Below, one piece after another: positions 13,583 to 21,940 of a stretch of 23,936 bases of DNA (the stretch's first letter is position 1; every line of letters begins with the position of its first letter). Made by a program: the position numbers and the translations under genes. The notes beneath the pieces were generated by a model. The model saw only the letters and a program-made list of their open reading frames with translations, was not told where the DNA came from and made no database searches. The DNA comes from Ilumatobacteraceae bacterium (GTDB lineage Bacteria; Actinomycetota; Acidimicrobiia; Acidimicrobiales; Ilumatobacteraceae), in the NCBI GenBank assembly GCA_023257035.1, contig JALRDI010000238.1, positions 1-23,936 of the forward strand. Direction: 5' to 3'.

Positions 13583-15415
13583 ATGGGGGTAACTGCAATG
13601 AGACGTAAAAGTCTGTATCGCGCAGTCGCATTCCTTGCAGCCGCGGGCTTAATCGCCGGCGCCTGTGGAGGAAGCGATGACAGCGCACCCGCCGACACTG
13701 CTGAAGAGTCCTCGGAAGAGGCTCCAGCGGAGGAACCAGCTGTTGAAGCTGGTGACGAAGCTGAAGGCGATGTCGACACTGCTATTGAAGAAGTCGAAGA
13801 CACCGTCAGCTATGGAGGCTCCATCTCAGTGGGCCTTGAGGCTGAGGCAACTGGTCTTCGCCCGTGGGAGGACACCTGTTCATCACCGTGTTACAACATG
13901 ATGGCAGCGGTGTACGACAAGCTCATGGAACAAGACGCCAACGGCGCCTACACGCCGTACCTCGCTGAAAGCATCACGCCAAACGAAGATTTCACGGTTT
14001 GGACGATGACTCTTCGTTCGGGTGTGACGTTCCACAATGGTGTTGATCTCACAGGCCAAACGATTGCGGATATGTTCCCGATTCAACAAGCTGGTGCCGC
14101 TGGATCGAGTGCCATCTCGGCCGCAAATCTCAGCAGCGTTGAAGCAACCGGAGACCTCGAAGTGACGTATACGTTGTCGCAAGGCAACTCAGCATTCCCA
14201 GCCTCACTGTCTCGTGCGCCAATCGGAATGGTCTTCGATCCAGCAGCGGCAGCAGCTGATTCAGAGGGCTATTCAATGGCACCAATTGGTACCGGCCCAT
14301 TTGTGATCGACTCACGTGACCTCGACAACGAGACGACATTCGTGCGCAACGACAACTACTGGGCAACTGATCCGGACGGCAACGCGCTTCCGTATCTCGA
14401 CTCCATTTCGTTCCGGCCAATTCCTGACGAAGGTACTCGCCTTGACGCACTCCTTTCAGGAACCGTCAATGCAATGCAAACACTTCGTCAAGGAACCATT
14501 CGTGACGCACGTGCGGCACGAGACGATGATGGCGCAGACATCACTCTGTATGAATTCCAGGGCAACAACGTTGGTGGCGGCATGTTCAACACCGCTGTTC
14601 CGCCATTTGACGACGTTCGTGTTCGTCGCGCTCTTGTGCTGATGAATAGCCAGGAACAGGTCATCGAGGCCCTTGGTGGTACAGGCATTTCGCTGCCAGG
14701 TACCCAATGGTTTAGCCCAGACTCAGTCTGGTGGAGCCAAGCTGCAGCAGATGCATGGCCGAAGTTTGACTTCGAGGCAGGCGTCGAGACGTTGACCGAG
14801 TACGTCAATGACCCAGAGCGGTCCGACGGCAAGGCTGTGGGCGAACCAATTGATGCTGAGTTGTCCTGTCCTCCAGACCCGACGCTCATTGCAGCGATGC
14901 AGGTTCTGGAGCAGGCATATACCGCAAGCGGTCTGGTCAATGTCACTATGACGAATTACGACCAGCAGACTCACATCAACAACGCACTTGGCATGGACAA
15001 CGGGTTTATCGGAAGCCACCAGGTGCATTGCTGGCGCTGGAGCGACGACAGTGACCCATCGGTCGCCATCAACCCTGCGCTTGCTCCGCCAACCGCAGAG
15101 GTTGCTGAGGCCATTGGCCTACCCGGTGTCGTGTCGCCGTTGAACTTCTCTAACTGGTTCAGCCCCACCGCGTTCCAGGCTGCAGTAGCCGCAACCAAGA
15201 CTGACGACTTTGAGACCCGAAAGGGCCTCTATGAGTCGATCATGCTTGAATTTGCAGACCAAGTACCCGTGTATTACTCGGGTCACACTGCAACTGCGAT
15301 CGGTACTGAAAGCAACATTGTCGGTCTCAACAGCTGGCACGTGCCTTCTGGTGAACTCGGTATCGGATTCCCGAATGCTGAGGGCCGCTGGGCGGAAGTG
15401 TTCATCGCTTCGTAG
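13583..15415 (+). CDS. dppA: Family 5 peptide-binding lipoprotein (DppA/OppA)
   Basis: This binding protein of about 610 residues belongs to solute-binding family 5. ATG 13583 is preferred because AAGGG lies 7 nt before it; ATG 13598 is nearly as good. The signal peptide MRRKSLYRAVAFLAAAGLIA leads to the lipobox IAGAC with Cys28. A striking acidic tether follows, 19 Asp/Glu in 49 residues with no Lys or Arg. The mature part begins GGSISVGLEAEATGLRPW and contains LAESITPNEDFTVWTMTLRS and GVTFHNG, the hallmark segment of the family. It captures peptides or similar solutes outside the membrane for the DppBC pore. It lies 111 bp after dppF, with a hairpin in between that may raise its abundance relative to the ATPases. 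Confidence 0.9.
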   Translation: MGVTAMRRKSLYRAVAFLAAAGLIAGACGGSDDSAPADTAEESSEEAPAEEPAVEAGDEAEGDVDTAIEEVEDTVSYGGSISVGLEAEATGLRPWEDTCSSPCYNMMAAVYDKLMEQDANGAYTPYLAESITPNEDFTVWTMTLRSGVTFHNGVDLTGQTIADMFPIQQAGAAGSSAISAANLSSVEATGDLEVTYTLSQGNSAFPASLSRAPIGMVFDPAAAAADSEGYSMAPIGTGPFVIDSRDLDNETTFVRNDNYWATDPDGNALPYLDSISFRPIPDEGTRLDALLSGTVNAMQTLRQGTIRDARAARDDDGADITLYEFQGNNVGGGMFNTAVPPFDDVRVRRALVLMNSQEQVIEALGGTGISLPGTQWFSPDSVWWSQAAADAWPKFDFEAGVETLTEYVNDPERSDGKAVGEPIDAELSCPPDPTLIAAMQVLEQAYTASGLVNVTMTNYDQQTHINNALGMDNGFIGSHQVHCWRWSDDSDPSVAINPALAPPTAEVAEAIGLPGVVSPLNFSNWFSPTAFQAAVAATKTDDFETRKGLYESIMLEFADQVPVYYSGHTATAIGTESNIVGLNSWHVPSGELGIGFPNAEGRWAEVFIAS

Positions 15416-15445
15416 TTAACAACTTGGAAACTGGGAAGGAGAGCT

Positions 15446-16399
15446 ATGGGAAAGGTCATTGCAACGAGGCTTGCACGGCTAGTGGCAACGCTGCTTGCGG
15501 TCACGTTCCTGACGTTCTCAATGACAGCTCTCCTTCCCGGAGATCCTGTGAACGCCATCCTCGGGGTCGACGCCGTGCGCGACCCCGAGGTTGTGGCAAA
15601 GATTCGGCTTGATCTTGGACTAGATGACCCATTTCTTGTCCGGTATTTCAACTGGCTCGGAGACGCTGTAACCGGAGACTTAGGCCAGAGTTACATCACC
15701 GATCAACAAGTCATCACCACGATTTCACAACGTTTGCCGGTAACGGCACAGCTGGCGTTTATGGCCATCATCATGGCCCTCATCCTTGCGATCCCAATCG
15801 GGGTGCTTGGCGCCTACAAGCAAGGAAAATGGCAGGACAGCTCAACATCTGCCGGAGTTCAGGTAGCCCTGTCTATTCCTAACTTCATCGTCGGGATCTT
15901 TCTTATTTGGCTCTTCTCGGTGAAGTTGGGATGGTTTCCGGCATCTAACTGGAACAGAATTTCAACTGACGGACTAGTTGAGAACCTCAAAACAGCAATT
16001 CTTCCTGCGTCAGCATTAGCGATGACGCAGATGGCAATCTTTTCTCGACTTGTTCGATCCGACATGATTGCGACTCTTCAAGAGAATTACATTCTTGCCG
16101 CACGGTCAAAAGGGCTCTCTGACCGTTTTATTTTGCTTCGACACGCGCTTCGGCCAAGTTCTCTTAGCCTGATGACGATCGTCGGCATCAACTTTGGTGC
16201 TCTCCTTGGTGGCACCGTCATTATTGAAACCCTGTTTGCAATACCCGGCGTTGGATTCAGGTTGATCAATGCCATTTATCAGCGAGACATCATCGTCATC
16301 CAGGGAATCACTGTCTTCATCGCAACTGCGTATGTCGTCATCAACACCATCGTCGATTTGTTGTACGCAGTCATTGACCCTCGGATCCGTAAGGGGTAA
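15446..16399 (+). CDS. dppB: Dipeptide/oligopeptide ABC transporter permease (DppB)
   Basis: This 317-residue inner-membrane permease begins with the usual first helix, LVATLLAVTFLTFSMTALLP, followed by GDPVNAILG. The coupling loop that contacts the ATPase is near LAARSKGLSDRFILLRHAL. The C-terminus has FAIPGVGFRLINAIYQRD, standard for DppB. ATG 15446 is preceded by AAGGAG at good spacing, the best Shine-Dalgarno in the window. It lies 30 bp after dppA and 2 bp before dppC. Confidence 0.95.
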   Translation: MGKVIATRLARLVATLLAVTFLTFSMTALLPGDPVNAILGVDAVRDPEVVAKIRLDLGLDDPFLVRYFNWLGDAVTGDLGQSYITDQQVITTISQRLPVTAQLAFMAIIMALILAIPIGVLGAYKQGKWQDSSTSAGVQVALSIPNFIVGIFLIWLFSVKLGWFPASNWNRISTDGLVENLKTAILPASALAMTQMAIFSRLVRSDMIATLQENYILAARSKGLSDRFILLRHALRPSSLSLMTIVGINFGALLGGTVIIETLFAIPGVGFRLINAIYQRDIIVIQGITVFIATAYVVINTIVDLLYAVIDPRIRKG

Positions 16400-16401
16400 C
16401 G

Positions 16402-17400
16402 ATGTCAACTACAGGTACAAGACCTATGAAACCTGAGTTTCCACGAGATCGGTTAAGCAACGTGTCCTCATCTGTCACTGGTATCACTGACGTTGCACCC
16501 AAGAAAGCCACAATTCGAGAGGTCATCCAAGCGATGCCCCTTCGGGTGAAACTGGCCTCTCTATGGTTATTGCTGGTGGTGTTCGGTGCTGTGTACGCAA
16601 AGATTGACACCGCATGGTTCGGCGGCTCACTCCCCCTACAGAATCCAAACTTTCAGACCAACGGGTTTGATCGTGCTACCGGAACGTTTGGGACAGGTGA
16701 ACCGATTGAAGGCATGTCTGGCGCTCATTGGCTTGGTACCGATGCAATCGCAAGAGACACATTCGCACGCCTGGTGCATGGCGGGTGGGTTTCGCTCGTA
16801 GTTGTCGTGGTTTCCGCGGCCTGTGGCGTGATCATCGGTGGATTTCTGGGCTCACTTGTTGGCTTTGTTCGTGGTCGCACCGAAACCATCATCATGGCGA
16901 CAGTCGACGTGATCCTGGCATTCCCTGCGCTGGTTCTCTTGCTCGCACTCGTCTCGATCTTTGAGGTGCGCAATCTTTTCGTCATCAGCACAGTGATCGG
17001 AGTACTTTCGATTCCTGCATATACACGAGTAGCTCGGGCTAACTCACTCGCAATTTCTTCGCGAGAGTTCGTGACTGCAGCTCGGGCAATAGGTACTAAA
17101 CCGAGCAAAATTTTGTTTAGAGAGGTGATTCCAAATGTCCTGCCGACCCTTCTTGCATATGCAATGGTGGCAGCCGCTTTTGTAGTCGTCGTCGAAGGTT
17201 CGCTGTCGTTCCTCGGGCTCAGCGTGCAGTTGCCAACGCCAACATGGGGCAACATGATCAATCAGGCTCGTCGCGATATCAAGATCAACGTCGCGCAGGT
17301 GGTTTGGCCGTCGCTGGCTCTCTCTGTGACAGTTCTCTCACTCAACCAGGTTGGTGATTACTTCCAGCAGAGGCGTGCGGTCAAAGGTTCCAACCTCTAA
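16402..17400 (+). CDS. dppC: Dipeptide/oligopeptide ABC transporter permease (DppC)
   Basis: This 332-residue second permease has an N-terminal soluble arm of about 50 residues and a first helix, LASLWLLLVVFGAVYAKI. HWLGTDAIARDTFARLVHGG is the diagnostic motif of DppC proteins. The EAA-type coupling loop is FVTAARAIGTKPSKILFREV, and GSLSFLGLSVQLPTPTWGNM is the conserved C-terminal signature. It completes the importer. It is convergent with aroA, with only 4 bp between stop codons and no hairpin terminator. Confidence 0.95.
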   Translation: MSTTGTRPMKPEFPRDRLSNVSSSVTGITDVAPKKATIREVIQAMPLRVKLASLWLLLVVFGAVYAKIDTAWFGGSLPLQNPNFQTNGFDRATGTFGTGEPIEGMSGAHWLGTDAIARDTFARLVHGGWVSLVVVVVSAACGVIIGGFLGSLVGFVRGRTETIIMATVDVILAFPALVLLLALVSIFEVRNLFVISTVIGVLSIPAYTRVARANSLAISSREFVTAARAIGTKPSKILFREVIPNVLPTLLAYAMVAAAFVVVVEGSLSFLGLSVQLPTPTWGNMINQARRDIKINVAQVVWPSLALSVTVLSLNQVGDYFQQRRAVKGSNL

Positions 17401-17404
17401 TTGT

Positions 17405-18661
17405 TTACACAGAGCCCGTCATCTGTTTGAGGTCGTCCCAATAGGTCGGCCAACTCTTCGACACCACCCCGGAATCATTGATTTCGACGCCATCCACACG
17501 AGATCCGATGACGGAGAATGCCATGGCAAGACGATGATCCTCATGCGTTTGGACGAGAGCCCCGTGTAACGGCTGAGGCACGATTGAAAGCCCATCATCG
17601 TGTTCGTGTATCTCGGCGCCGAACTTTCTTAATTCAGCCGCAAGGTCGCCGATACGGTCGCTTTCTTTGGCTCGGATAAACCCAACACCACGAATCCGTG
17701 ACGGACTGGTCGCAAAACACGCCACTGCTGCAACGGTTGGGACCAGGTCAGAAATATCAGACATGTCGACGTCGATACCTAGAAGAACACCAGATGACGG
17801 CGCAATGAGCGTGGTGTGCATCTCTTCGACATCAACCTCGGCGCCCATTTCTCGGAGAATGTCGGTGATTCGGGAGTCACCTTGTCGAGATAAAGACCCA
17901 AAACCGTCGACAGTCACGCTGGACCCGGTGACCGCGGCTATCGCGAGTGGATATGAGGCCGATGAAGCATCAGGTTCGACGACTAAGGACGCAGGTATGT
18001 ATCTCTGCTCCTCGATCGAAATCTGCGTATTCGTAACCTCTGCGGAGGTGCCAAACATCTCCATGACAGAGACGGTGAGATCGACGTATGGACGGGATAT
18101 CAGCTCCCCCCTCATGTTGATCTGAATTCCGCCTGGCAGTGTTGGCGCAATCATCATCAGGGCTGAGATGAATTGGCTCGACATCGTCGCATCTATCTCG
18201 ATCGAGCCTCCATTGAGTGGCCCATGAATGTGTAACGGAAGCCGACCATTGGTGTCACGGATGTCGGCTCCGAGCAAGCGCAAGGCCTCGATGAGCGGTC
18301 CAAATGGTCGTGCCCGCAAGCGGTCATCGCCATCTACCAGAATTTCTTCGGTTGACGTGGCGGCGACAGCAGTCAGGAAACGTGAGGTTGTTCCCGCGAG
18401 GCCCGCATGCAATTCTGCTGTGTGAAACGGCTGAGAACGGCGAATAACAATTTCACGCTCTGATCGCTGAACCGCAATACCAAGCCTCTGAATGCAAGAA
18501 AGCATTGCCTCGGTGTCATCGCCGCTTGGAACATTTTCAAGTGTGGATTCACCATTCGAGAGTGCGGCGCACGTCAACGCACGGTTTGCAACACTTTTTG
18601 AGCCAGGGACACTGACCCTTGCTCTGAACGGTTCGGTGACGGGTATGCAGCGGAAGGTCAT
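17405..18661 (-). CDS. aroA: 3-phosphoshikimate 1-carboxyvinyltransferase (EPSP synthase)
   Basis: This 418-residue shikimate-pathway enzyme joins shikimate 3-phosphate and phosphoenolpyruvate. The substrate residues are in place: VPGSKSVANR (Lys22, Ser23, Arg27), LAGTTSRF (88-95) as the PEP loop, SSQF (Gln163), EPDASSASYPLA with Asp231, RAKESDR, and DHRLAMAF. The loop has Phe95 where the E. coli enzyme has Pro101. To my knowledge this is usual in actinobacterial enzymes. ATG 18661 overlaps the tyrA stop (ATGA), so it is the last gene of the minus-strand cluster. Confidence 0.96.
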   Translation of the reverse strand: MTFRCIPVTEPFRARVSVPGSKSVANRALTCAALSNGESTLENVPSGDDTEAMLSCIQRLGIAVQRSEREIVIRRSQPFHTAELHAGLAGTTSRFLTAVAATSTEEILVDGDDRLRARPFGPLIEALRLLGADIRDTNGRLPLHIHGPLNGGSIEIDATMSSQFISALMMIAPTLPGGIQINMRGELISRPYVDLTVSVMEMFGTSAEVTNTQISIEEQRYIPASLVVEPDASSASYPLAIAAVTGSSVTVDGFGSLSRQGDSRITDILREMGAEVDVEEMHTTLIAPSSGVLLGIDVDMSDISDLVPTVAAVACFATSPSRIRGVGFIRAKESDRIGDLAAELRKFGAEIHEHDDGLSIVPQPLHGALVQTHEDHRLAMAFSVIGSRVDGVEINDSGVVSKSWPTYWDDLKQMTGSV

Positions 18662-19731
18662 GTTAATGCTGTAACCGTCGGCCGGAATCCTCGGGCAATG
18701 AGACCACCTCGGAACATCTCAACAACTGCAGAATCTACGAGCACAACAGCGACACCGCGGTTACCTTCCGCCAGGTGCACGACCTCGAAGTTTGCGATAT
18801 TGACGCCAAGTTCGGCAGCGAGAGTGAAGACTTCAGCTGCGGCACCCGCTCGGTCTGGGATACGAATCCGGACCTCTGAAAGAGACGCAGGATCGGTGAC
18901 CCGGCCAGGGAGATTGGCACGTGATTCACGTGCTTTCTGAAGCATCGTTTCGAGAGAGGATCGCTCCTCTTCCGCAATAAAGGATCGAACATTGGCAAGG
19001 GCCGCGTTGAGATCGTCAATGGCCTCAAGGATCGCGGAACGATTCTCGTGGCAAATATCAATCCAGATTCGTGGCGACCCGCTCGCAATGCGGGTCATGT
19101 CGCGAAATCCACCGGCAGCGAGGCGAAGCAAAGAGGCGTGCTCTTCTGAACGGTCTTGGGCCAACGACATCAAGGATGCTGCGGTGAGATGCGGAAGGTG
19201 ACTTACTACTGCAACTAATCGGTCATGCTCAGCCGGGTCGAGTGCCACGACCTCGGAACCCAATTCTCGCACAAGCCCAGCGACCAAAGAGAAACTATCG
19301 TCATCAACGTCTTTGCTCGGCGTGAGGACCCAAATCGCGCCATCAAACATATGCGGGTCTGCTCCGTCGAGCCCTTCGAGCTCGCTCCCCGCCATTGGAT
19401 GCCCACCAACGAATCGTGAACTGCTCACAGCATCGCACAGGGGTGCTTTTACCGACCCGACATCAGTGACTACTCCCGAGGTTCGTTCGAGCATTTCTTT
19501 GACCACCTCAACACTCGAGGTGACCGGAACAGCTACAAAGGTGATTGCAGCATTGGGATCAAGGCATGCTTCGGTGATGAGTCCATCGGCAAACGCTCGT
19601 TGAACGACGTGCTCGTCAACATCGCCACCGCACACTCTCCACCCTTTCGTACGCAGGGCAGACGCAACAGAGCCACCGATGAGGCCAAGCCCGACCACAT
19701 TGGCCGTACGAACGTTCTGCTGAAGAGTCAC
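18658..19731 (-). CDS. tyrA: Prephenate dehydrogenase with C-terminal ACT domain
   Basis: This 357-residue enzyme of tyrosine synthesis converts prephenate to 4-hydroxyphenylpyruvate with NAD(P). The Rossmann motif is VVGLGLIGGS (GxGxxG at 14-19). HPMAGSE and SHLPHLTA carry the conserved substrate-site histidines, and the helical dimerisation domain follows. The last 70 residues, from LSEVRIRIPDRAGAAAEVFT, form an ACT domain, implying feedback control by an amino acid. GTG 19731 is preferred over an upstream in-frame start at 19761, because it overlaps the rluB stop as GTGA and leaves a normal short N-terminus. It is co-transcribed with aroA. Confidence 0.93.
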   Translation of the reverse strand: MTLQQNVRTANVVGLGLIGGSVASALRTKGWRVCGGDVDEHVVQRAFADGLITEACLDPNAAITFVAVPVTSSVEVVKEMLERTSGVVTDVGSVKAPLCDAVSSSRFVGGHPMAGSELEGLDGADPHMFDGAIWVLTPSKDVDDDSFSLVAGLVRELGSEVVALDPAEHDRLVAVVSHLPHLTAASLMSLAQDRSEEHASLLRLAAGGFRDMTRIASGSPRIWIDICHENRSAILEAIDDLNAALANVRSFIAEEERSSLETMLQKARESRANLPGRVTDPASLSEVRIRIPDRAGAAAEVFTLAAELGVNIANFEVVHLAEGNRGVAVVLVDSAVVEMFRGGLIARGFRPTVTALT

Positions 19732-20501
19732 GGACGTTGAGCGTAGCGTTCTAAGCCGCATGCCTTGCTGAGTTCGATGACTTCTGGTGTTTCAAGTGCA
19801 CGCCACGATCCTGGAGCAAGCTTGTTGTCACGAATAGGTCCGATACGTATTCGCACCAGACGATTCACGGGATGTCCGACCGCATCAAACATCCGACGAA
19901 CTTGCCGATTTCGACCCTCATGAATCACGATCCTCAGAATCCCTGGCTCTGGCTGGGACACCCTGGCGGGTGACGTACGCCCATCTTCTAGTTCGACACC
20001 ATCTCGGAGCGTGCGAATTGCACCCGACGACACTGCTGACGAAACTTGAACGAGGTACTCTTTCTCTACTCCTTTTGACGGATGTGTCACTGCATGTGTG
20101 AGATTTCCATCGTTAGTGAGAATAAGGAGACCCTCTGTTGCCATGTCGAGTCGCCCGACAGCATGTAGGCCCGCGTATTTAGGTACAAGATCGAAAACCG
20201 TTGGTCGACCTTGAGGGTCGTTCGCCGTGGTGACCGAGCCTTCAGGTTTGTTCAGCAGGAAATACACCAAATCAGGCTTGATACCAATTGGTACCCCATC
20301 AACGTGAACCTCGTCGAGATCGATATTCACGCGGCAGCCGAGTTCCGCAACCTCACTATTGACCGTTACTCGACCCTCACTGATGAGTATCTCGCAAGTG
20401 CGACGACTCCCCCATCCTCGCTGCGCCAGTACTTTTTGCAGGCGCTCACCCTCGGGTGAACCATCGGCATCATCGAGGTACCAAGGAACTTCTTCGGACA
20501 T
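19728..20501 (-). CDS. rluB: 23S rRNA pseudouridine synthase, RsuA/RluB family
   Basis: This 257-residue enzyme has an N-terminal S4 RNA-binding domain (RLQKVLAQRGWGSRRTCEILI, residues 20-40) and a catalytic domain. The catalytic domain carries the RsuA-family signature GRLDMATEGLLILTNDG with catalytic Asp119, then GRNRQVRRMFDAVGHPV. Members isomerise a single uridine in 23S or 16S rRNA; placement after scpAB favours the RluB type. ATG 20501 is 1 nt after the scpB stop. It overlaps tyrA by 4 nt. Confidence 0.93.
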   Translation of the reverse strand: MSEEVPWYLDDADGSPEGERLQKVLAQRGWGSRRTCEILISEGRVTVNSEVAELGCRVNIDLDEVHVDGVPIGIKPDLVYFLLNKPEGSVTTANDPQGRPTVFDLVPKYAGLHAVGRLDMATEGLLILTNDGNLTHAVTHPSKGVEKEYLVQVSSAVSSGAIRTLRDGVELEDGRTSPARVSQPEPGILRIVIHEGRNRQVRRMFDAVGHPVNRLVRIRIGPIRDNKLAPGSWRALETPEVIELSKACGLERYAQRP

Positions 20502-20502
20502 C

Positions 20503-21105
20503 TCAGGTCGCGGTGGGTTCTACAGGCGGCTCAATGCGTAAACCCTGCTCAAGAGCCTCAACGACTTCCGCATCCGGAATAAATTCGGCAATCGATGGAA
20601 GGTCATCGAGGCTGGCGATACCTAACTTCTCGCAGAACGTCGCAGTCGTGCCGTACAAAATTGCCTGGCCTGGACCGTCGTCGTTGCCAACAGCATCGAT
20701 ATAGCCACGGGCCATGAGCGTCCTAAGGACACCGTCGGGATCAACTCCTCTAATGGACGCGATTTGACCCCGGCTGATCGGCTGTTTGTACGCAACAATC
20801 GCCAGAGTCTCCAGTGCGGCTCCTGAGAGGCGGGCGCGTTGTTCATCGAGCAAGAAACGCTCTACGTACGGCGAATAGTCGGCGACTGATTGATATCTGT
20901 AGCCACCAGCAACCTCTACCAACTCAAAACCTGAACCTCTCGATCGATATTCAGCGGCCAGTTGCTCGCAGGCTGATTCAACTTCAGTGAGAGGGAGTTC
21001 CAGGAGCTGAGCAAGCAGTTCAGTGGAGACTGGCTCAACGGCAACGATCACCATTGCCTCGATCGCTGCCTGAATTGAGATGCTTCCTTCTTCTTCCATG
21101 TTCAT
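20503..21105 (-). CDS. scpB: Segregation and condensation protein B
   Basis: This 200-residue partner of the SMC-kleisin condensin complex has two winged-helix domains. The strongest family segment is ALETLAIVAYKQPISRGQIA followed by SIRGVDPDGVLRTLMARGYI. It dimerises and binds ScpA to organise the chromosome. ATG 21105 overlaps the scpA stop (ATGA); a second ATG two codons later is possible. Length is typical. Confidence 0.95.
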   Translation of the reverse strand: MNMEEEGSISIQAAIEAMVIVAVEPVSTELLAQLLELPLTEVESACEQLAAEYRSRGSGFELVEVAGGYRYQSVADYSPYVERFLLDEQRARLSGAALETLAIVAYKQPISRGQIASIRGVDPDGVLRTLMARGYIDAVGNDDGPGQAILYGTTATFCEKLGIASLDDLPSIAEFIPDAEVVEALEQGLRIEPPVEPTAT

Positions 21106-21878
21106 CCCTCGTAGTCATCGATAGCGAGTATCGAAACGTCGGTGTCTGCATCGCCCATCCACACCACATCAATTTCACCAAATTGCGTGAACTGCTCAAT
21201 CTCGACGATTCCTTGTTTAAACAATTCGAGAACTGCGAGAAATCGAACAATGACTTCGACACGTTCGACCAAATCGGCAGTGAGACGCTTGAAATTGATG
21301 CGGCCAATGATTGGCAACTCGGCAAGAAGTTCTTCAACAGCTTCTGCGACCGTCACTCGAATTGGCGAAACGTGGAAAAGGTCAACCACAGGCTCGGGCT
21401 TTGGCATAAGCGCTCTTATCGCCGCGCTTTGCAAACGCCGGATTGACGTTCCTTCAAGGAGATCTGGTGTGAGCCCCGCAAAACGTTCATCTGCTCCCGT
21501 TCGACGAGGGAAACACAGGTCGGCCTGCTCAGAAAGCGCATTCAATACTTGAGCAACATCTTTGAATGTTTTGCATTCAAGAAGGCGTGCAAGGAGAAGG
21601 TCACGTTCTGACCACAACGCCAATTCTTCGTCTAAATCACCATCGTCGTGCCCTGGGAGGAGCCGACGGGTCTTGAGTTCAACCAGGGTTGCTGCGATGA
21701 GGAGAAACTCGGTTGCTACGTCGAGATCCAATGCTTGTAGCCGCTCCACTTCAGCGAGGTAGGCATCAACAATCCGTGCAAGGTCGACTTCGTAGAGATC
21801 GACTTGCTCTTTCAAGATGAGCTGCAGAAGCAAGTCAAACGGGCCCTCGTAGACCGGTGTTTCAACTGCAAATGCCAC
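21102..21878 (-). CDS. scpA: Segregation and condensation protein A (kleisin)
   Basis: This 258-residue kleisin bridges the SMC heads. The N-terminal family signature YEGPFDLLLQLILKEQVDLY spans residues 10-29. ATEFLLIAATLVELKTRRLL and a C-terminal winged helix (FLAVLELFKQGIVEIEQ) follow. The start is GTG 21878. No Shine-Dalgarno is visible, but TAGCGT lies 6 nt upstream, so the scpA-scpB-rluB-tyrA-aroA mRNA is probably leaderless. It is divergent from trpS. Confidence 0.95.
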   Translation of the reverse strand: MAFAVETPVYEGPFDLLLQLILKEQVDLYEVDLARIVDAYLAEVERLQALDLDVATEFLLIAATLVELKTRRLLPGHDDGDLDEELALWSERDLLLARLLECKTFKDVAQVLNALSEQADLCFPRRTGADERFAGLTPDLLEGTSIRRLQSAAIRALMPKPEPVVDLFHVSPIRVTVAEAVEELLAELPIIGRINFKRLTADLVERVEVIVRFLAVLELFKQGIVEIEQFTQFGEIDVVWMGDADTDVSILAIDDYEG

Positions 21879-21884
21879 AAGAAC

Positions 21885-21890
21885 ACGCTA
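21885..21890 (-). promoter_or_regulatory. Candidate -10 box of the scpA operon
   Basis: On the minus strand TAGCGT is 6 nt before GTG 21878. The same hexamer stands before the dipeptidase and phosphoribosyltransferase genes. I could not find a convincing -35. Confidence 0.55.
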
Positions 21891-21907
21891 GTGCCAAAAC
21901 CCATTCC

Positions 21908-21934
21908 TTGACTGCGACCCTCCACCGATATCCT
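21908..21934 (+). promoter_or_regulatory. Candidate trpS promoter
   Basis: TTGACT (21908-21913) and TATCCT (21929-21934) are 15 bp apart, and the -10 is 6 nt before GTG 21941. This supports both the chosen start and a leaderless transcript. The short spacer makes the -35 assignment tentative. Confidence 0.55.
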
Positions 21935-21940
21935 GTCGAT

